Part shown: piece by piece, positions 60,642 to 64,000 of the stretch
Position numbering within the stretch: position 1 is the stretch's first letter
How the letters are laid out: every line of letters begins with the position of its first letter
Assembly (NCBI RefSeq): GCF_013410345.1
Contig: NZ_JACCFJ010000001.1
Coordinates: forward strand, 5,535,501-5,599,500
Direction of reading: 5' to 3'
Origin: Saccharopolyspora hordei
GTDB taxonomy: Bacteria > Actinomycetota > Actinomycetes > Mycobacteriales > Pseudonocardiaceae
Length of the DNA: 64,000 nt
Made by a program: the position numbers and the translations under genes
Notes under the pieces: generated by a model
Told to the model about the DNA's origin: nothing
Databases searched by the model: none
What the model saw: only the letters and a program-made list of their open reading frames with translations

Positions 60642-61897
60642 CAGGGCATCACTCCCTTGGACTCCAGAGCGTTCTGGACCTCGGTGCGCATCCGCTCCGC
60701 GGTCGCCTGCGGGTCGATCTCCCCGATCGGCGAGAGGAGCTTGGACAGCACCGTGGAGACGTTCTGGGCGGCCGGGGTCACCGGGCGCACGCCCGGGTCC
60801 TTGAGGGCTTCCAGGATGGTGTCGCGCATCGGGTACTCGGCGGCGATCTCCGGGTCCGCGTAGACCGACTCGATCGTCGGCGGCACGCCGTCGTTGAGCG
60901 CGGAGAACTTCTGGCTCTCCGGGTTGCGCAGGCACTTGATCGCCTCGAACGACAGCTCGGGCTTGGTGGAGTAGCTGCTCACCGCGTAGTTGGCGCCGCC
61001 GATGGTGGACTTGCTCGGCACGCCGGGCTGCAGGCTCGGCAACCGCGCCCAGCCGACCTTGGCCGCCAGCTCCGGCGCCTTCTCCTGCATCGAGGCGTAG
61101 ACGAACGGCCAGTTGAGCTCGAACGCCGCTTGCCCGGTCTCGAACTCCTGCCGGGCGTCGTCCTCCTTGGCGTTGTTCATCGACGGGCTGGTCACGCCCG
61201 CGGTGCCGAAGTCGCGCAGCGCCTGCAGCGCGCGCACCGCGCCCTCGTCGACCACGGCGGTGCGGCCGTCGTCGGAGATCACGTGCCCGCCGACCGACTG
61301 GACCAGGGTGTTGAAGTGCACGTAGACGCCCTCGTACTGGGCGCCGGTGAAGGAGATCCAGTGCGGCTTGCCCTCCGCCTTGAGGCGCTGGGCGTCCGCG
61401 ATCATCTCGTCCCAGGTCTGCGGCGGCTCGGGCACCAGGTCCTTGCGGTACCAGAGCAGCTGCACGTTGGTGTTCTTCGGCGCCGCGTAGAGCTTGCCGT
61501 TCCAGGTCGCGGTCTCCAGCGGGCCCTGCAGCGTGCCCCGCTCCACGTCGGCCCGGTCCTGGCCGGTCCACTCCCGGATCCACCCGGCCTCAGCGAACTC
61601 CCCGGTCCAGGTGACGTCCAGGTTGAGCACGTCCATGCCGCTGTCCCCGGCGGCGAGCCGGCGCACCATCTGCTCGCGCTGCCCGTCCGCGTCCCGGGGC
61701 AGCTTGTGGTACACGATGTTGTACCGCCCGCCCGACTCCGCGTTGCAGCGGTCCACGTTCTGCTGCAGGTTCTCCTCGGGCGCGCTGTAGAGGTTGACGG
61801 TGTTCGCGCCGGAAGCCGGGGCGCAGGCGGTCAACGCCGACGCGCAGGCCAGCGTGGCTCCCAACGCGGCCGCTCGGCGTGTACGGCGAAGTCTCAC
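60641..61897 (-). CDS. lpqY: Sugar-binding lipoprotein (LpqY-like)
   Basis: 418 residues. Signal peptide with lipobox ALTAC (acylated C25), then a type I solute-binding domain (QQNVDRCNAESGGRYNIVYH; MDVLNLDVTWTGEFAEAGWI; FELNWPFVYASMQ). Gene order binding protein-permease-permease-ATPase and the nearby corA match mycobacterial lpqY-sugABC, which recycles trehalose. Trehalose specificity here is inferred. GTG with GGGAGG 7 nt upstream. Confidence 0.92.
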   Translation of the reverse strand: MRLRRTRRAAALGATLACASALTACAPASGANTVNLYSAPEENLQQNVDRCNAESGGRYNIVYHKLPRDADGQREQMVRRLAAGDSGMDVLNLDVTWTGEFAEAGWIREWTGQDRADVERGTLQGPLETATWNGKLYAAPKNTNVQLLWYRKDLVPEPPQTWDEMIADAQRLKAEGKPHWISFTGAQYEGVYVHFNTLVQSVGGHVISDDGRTAVVDEGAVRALQALRDFGTAGVTSPSMNNAKEDDARQEFETGQAAFELNWPFVYASMQEKAPELAAKVGWARLPSLQPGVPSKSTIGGANYAVSSYSTKPELSFEAIKCLRNPESQKFSALNDGVPPTIESVYADPEIAAEYPMRDTILEALKDPGVRPVTPAAQNVSTVLSKLLSPIGEIDPQATAERMRTEVQNALESKGVMP

Positions 61898-61990
61898 GAT
61901 CGGTCCTCCCAGGTGCTGGTCGCAGCCGACCAAGCATCGGGGTGCCCACGCTTCGTCGCCTGCCACCACCGGCGGTGAGCCGGTGGTGGA

Positions 61991-62019
61991 AAGCTAGGCC
62001 TCTTGATCAGTCAAGGCAA
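61991..62019 (-). promoter_or_regulatory. lpqY-sugABC promoter
   Basis: Minus-strand TTGCCT (62014-62019), 17 bp, TAGCTT (61991-61996), about 90 nt before the lpqY start. Confidence 0.6.
62002..62015. promoter_or_regulatory. Operator-like inverted repeat in the lpqY promoter
   Basis: CTTGA-tcag-TCAAG lies in the -35/-10 spacer, overlapping the -35, suggesting repressor control of the sugar operon. Confidence 0.45.
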
Positions 62020-62112
62020 GCCCGGTGTGACGCTTGTTGCCAACACGTGAACGTCGGGCAGAACGGACCCAACGGGAGGCGCAACCGCGCCACCCGGGAC
62101 GGCCTGGTCAGG

Positions 62113-62634
62113 TCACTGGGCGGGCGGTGGTTTCATCGCGAGCTTGGCGAGGAGGTCCCGCCCCTGTTCGGCGTAGCGGGGTTGGGACAGGACGTCGTAA
62201 CGGCCCGCGACCAGTTGGCTCGCCGAGGAGAAGTCGCGGCGGCCCCGGGTGGAGGCGTAGCCGACCGCGGCGAAGACCAGGCCGAACAGCACGCCCGCGC
62301 CGAGGCCGGCCAGCACCGGGCCGAACCAGCTGCCCTGCGGGGTGAACATGCCCATGATCAGCCCGACCAGCAGCCCGAACCACGCGCCGGAGGCGGCACC
62401 GCCGCCCAGCACCCGACCCCAGGTCAGCCGGCCGGTCACGCGCTCGACGAGCATGAGGTCCACGCCGACGATGGTCACCTCCTGCACCGGGAAGTCGCTG
62501 TCCGCGAGGTAGTCGACCGCGCGCTGCGCCTCCTCGTAGGTGCTGTAGGAGCCGATCGGCCAGCCCGTCGGCGGGGTGGGGAGATTCGGTGTGCCCGGCG
62601 TCGGCCGGCTCGCGCCGGTGAATGGGTTGGACAC
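62113..62634 (-). CDS. General stress protein, membrane (PF11181-like, Rv1234-like)
   Basis: 173 residues. A Pro-rich start, then the YflT/heat-induced stress domain (GWPIGSYSTYEEAQRAVDYL; VTIVGVDLMLVERVTGRLTW) and two TM-like Gly-rich helices (ASGAWFGLLVGLIMGMF; GPVLAGLGAGVLFGLVF). GTG with GGAGG 8 nt upstream. Neighbourhood with lpqY-sugABC and corA matches mycobacteria. Confidence 0.88.
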   Translation of the reverse strand: MSNPFTGASRPTPGTPNLPTPPTGWPIGSYSTYEEAQRAVDYLADSDFPVQEVTIVGVDLMLVERVTGRLTWGRVLGGGAASGAWFGLLVGLIMGMFTPQGSWFGPVLAGLGAGVLFGLVFAAVGYASTRGRRDFSSASQLVAGRYDVLSQPRYAEQGRDLLAKLAMKPPPAQ

Positions 62635-62784
62635 CGCTGACACCTCCGTGGAACGTGCTGCCAAGGTCAGGGCCGGCGAGGCCGGGCGAGCCCGATTCCG
62701 CCGCAATGTCCCTTCCACCATCAGGCTACCCTGCGGCGACCTCCCGGAGATCATGTCGGTCCAGCGCTCGGCCCGCATCCCCGA

Positions 62785-63996
62785 TCAGGTCCCCGCCTCC
62801 CGGCGGACCACGGTGAGCGTCAGCGCCGCGCAGCCCAGGGCGGCCAGCGCCAGCAGCACGAAACCCCAGGTGTAGTGCCCGGCGGTGCCGTAGATCGCGC
62901 CCATCACCAGCGGGGGGAAGAAGCCGCCGAGACCGCCCGCGGCCCCGACCAGCCCGGTCACCGCCCCCACGTGGTCCTTCGGGGCCAGCTCGGCGACGAG
63001 CGCGAACACCGCTCCCGAGCCGGCGCCCAGCACCGCGGCCAGCCCGAGGAAGGCGATCGTGCCGACCGGCACCAGCGGCGGTTCGACGGCGGCGAGCGCG
63101 GCGAGCAAGGCCGCCAGCGAGCACAGTCCGCCGAGGACGGTGGTCGGGTGCACCCGGTCGCACAGCCAACCACCGACGGGGCGGGCGATCACAGCCAGCA
63201 CCACGAACCCGGCGGTGCGCGTCGAGGCGTCCTCCACCGTGAGGTCGTAGCTGGTCTTCAGGTAGGTGGGCAGGTAGACGCTGAAGGCCACGAAGCCGCC
63301 GAAGGTCAGCGCGTAGAGCACCGACAGCTGCCAGGTCACGCCGAGCCGCAGGGCCTCGACGGTCCGACTGGAGGTCGACCCCGAAGGCGGCGTCCGGTCA
63401 GCTGGGTCGCGCAGCAGCGCCCAGGACAGCGCCGCCGCCACGACCAGCGCCGCCGCCACGACCAGGAACGGGGCGAGCTCGCCGGACGCGCTGGCCAGCG
63501 GCAGCGTCGTGAAGGTCGCGATGGCGGTGCCGCCGGTGCCGACGCCGAACACGCCGAGCGCCATGCCGCGCTGGGCCGACGGGAACCAGCCGCTGACCGC
63601 CGGGACCCCGACCGCGAAGGTCGTCCCGCCGAGGCCGAGCAGCACCCCGCCGAGCAGCAGCACCGGCAGCGAGTCCGGGAACAGCCCGACCAGCAGCACA
63701 GGGATGGTCGTCAGCAGGCTCAGCGCCGTGAACATCGACCGCGCGCCCCAGCGGTCGGTCAGCGAGCCGACCGGGATGCGGCCGATCGAACCGATGATCA
63801 CCGGCAGCGCCACCAGCACCGACTGGGTGAACGGGGCCAGGCCGAGCCGCTGTCCGATGCCGGGCGCGAGCGGGGCGAGCAACGCCCACGCCCAGAAGTT
63901 GACCGTGAACGCGATCGTGCAGACCGCCAGCACGACCCACTTGCGTGCGTTCGCCGCTGCGCGGCGGAGGTGGATGGGCGCGGGATGACTGACCAC
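62785..63996 (-). CDS. NarK-type nitrate/nitrite MFS transporter (5' end at window edge)
   Basis: 403 residues with about 12 TM helices. Nitrate-porter signatures: GLGGTTFAVGVPAVSGWFPSA in the first half and VGAAGGLGGFFPPLVMG in the second. Arg residues typical of substrate binding lie in GRIPVGSLTDRWGARS. The GTG at 63996 is only 4 bases from the window end, so the true start may lie beyond it. Confidence 0.85.
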   Translation of the reverse strand: MVSHPAPIHLRRAAANARKWVVLAVCTIAFTVNFWAWALLAPLAPGIGQRLGLAPFTQSVLVALPVIIGSIGRIPVGSLTDRWGARSMFTALSLLTTIPVLLVGLFPDSLPVLLLGGVLLGLGGTTFAVGVPAVSGWFPSAQRGMALGVFGVGTGGTAIATFTTLPLASASGELAPFLVVAAALVVAAALSWALLRDPADRTPPSGSTSSRTVEALRLGVTWQLSVLYALTFGGFVAFSVYLPTYLKTSYDLTVEDASTRTAGFVVLAVIARPVGGWLCDRVHPTTVLGGLCSLAALLAALAAVEPPLVPVGTIAFLGLAAVLGAGSGAVFALVAELAPKDHVGAVTGLVGAAGGLGGFFPPLVMGAIYGTAGHYTWGFVLLALAALGCAALTLTVVRREAGT

Positions 63997-64000
63997 AACG

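Overview
The window is 64 kb of very GC-rich DNA with GTG/ATG starts, WhiB and UPF0182 proteins, an AdnAB helicase-nuclease, ESX-associated PPE/EspG genes and many leaderless promoters. This points to an actinomycete of the Pseudonocardiales (a Saccharopolyspora-like genome is my best guess; the sequence alone does not prove the genus). No CRISPR array, prophage or insertion sequence was seen. Almost everything looks like chromosomal backbone.

From about 3 to 51 kb the gene order follows, as I recall it, the Mycobacterium tuberculosis Rv3193c-Rv3212 block: UPF0182 membrane protein, PDZ-Lon-like protease, DUF2342 metalloprotease-like protein, ABC1 kinase, whiB7, uvrD2, nudC, a K+ channel/TrkA protein, adnB, adnA, an alkyltransferase-like gene, a TIGR02569-like kinase-fold protein, moeZ, a DUF3152 metzincin-like protein, TetR, DUF3107, a ferritin-like protein, rhlE and a PQQ-propeller membrane protein. 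Lineage-specific genes are inserted into it: an M16 peptidase pair and an ESX cassette (17.3-23.4 kb), a DUF2207 protein and a zinc peptidase (23.5-27 kb), a chitinase and a HemD-like protein (36.5-38.7 kb), and a diiron-oxygenase/hydrolase/TetR/DUF4873 module (43.9-46.8 kb).

The left edge (0-3 kb) carries prfB, a PadR regulator, a small zinc-ribbon protein and two tandem initiator tRNA genes, each with its own terminator. From 51 to 54.4 kb come a RecB-like Fe-S nuclease, a PHP-domain phosphoesterase and small membrane proteins. From 54.6 kb to the end lies a second block resembling M. tuberculosis Rv1234-Rv1239c: corA, a four-gene trehalose-type ABC importer (lpqY-sugABC) and a general-stress protein, followed by a NarK-type transporter that runs to the window edge.

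The most interesting signals are regulatory or concern small ORFs. (1) A complete whiB7 leader: AT tract/-35/-10, an upstream ORF, a perfect 14-bp terminator-like stem and tandem repeats. (2) An 84-codon ORF fitted exactly between adnA and adnB by GTGA overlaps at both ends. (3) A 23-codon ORF with a strong ribosome site in the corA leader. (4) A perfect 15-bp palindrome over the promoter of the TetR gene that faces the diiron-oxygenase operon. (5) rhlE, which has no ATG/GTG/TTG start that keeps its N-terminal motif. (6) An apparent one-base deletion near the 3' end of the alkyltransferase-like gene. (7) At least nine genes with a TANNNT box 6-7 bases before the start codon, which indicates leaderless transcripts.
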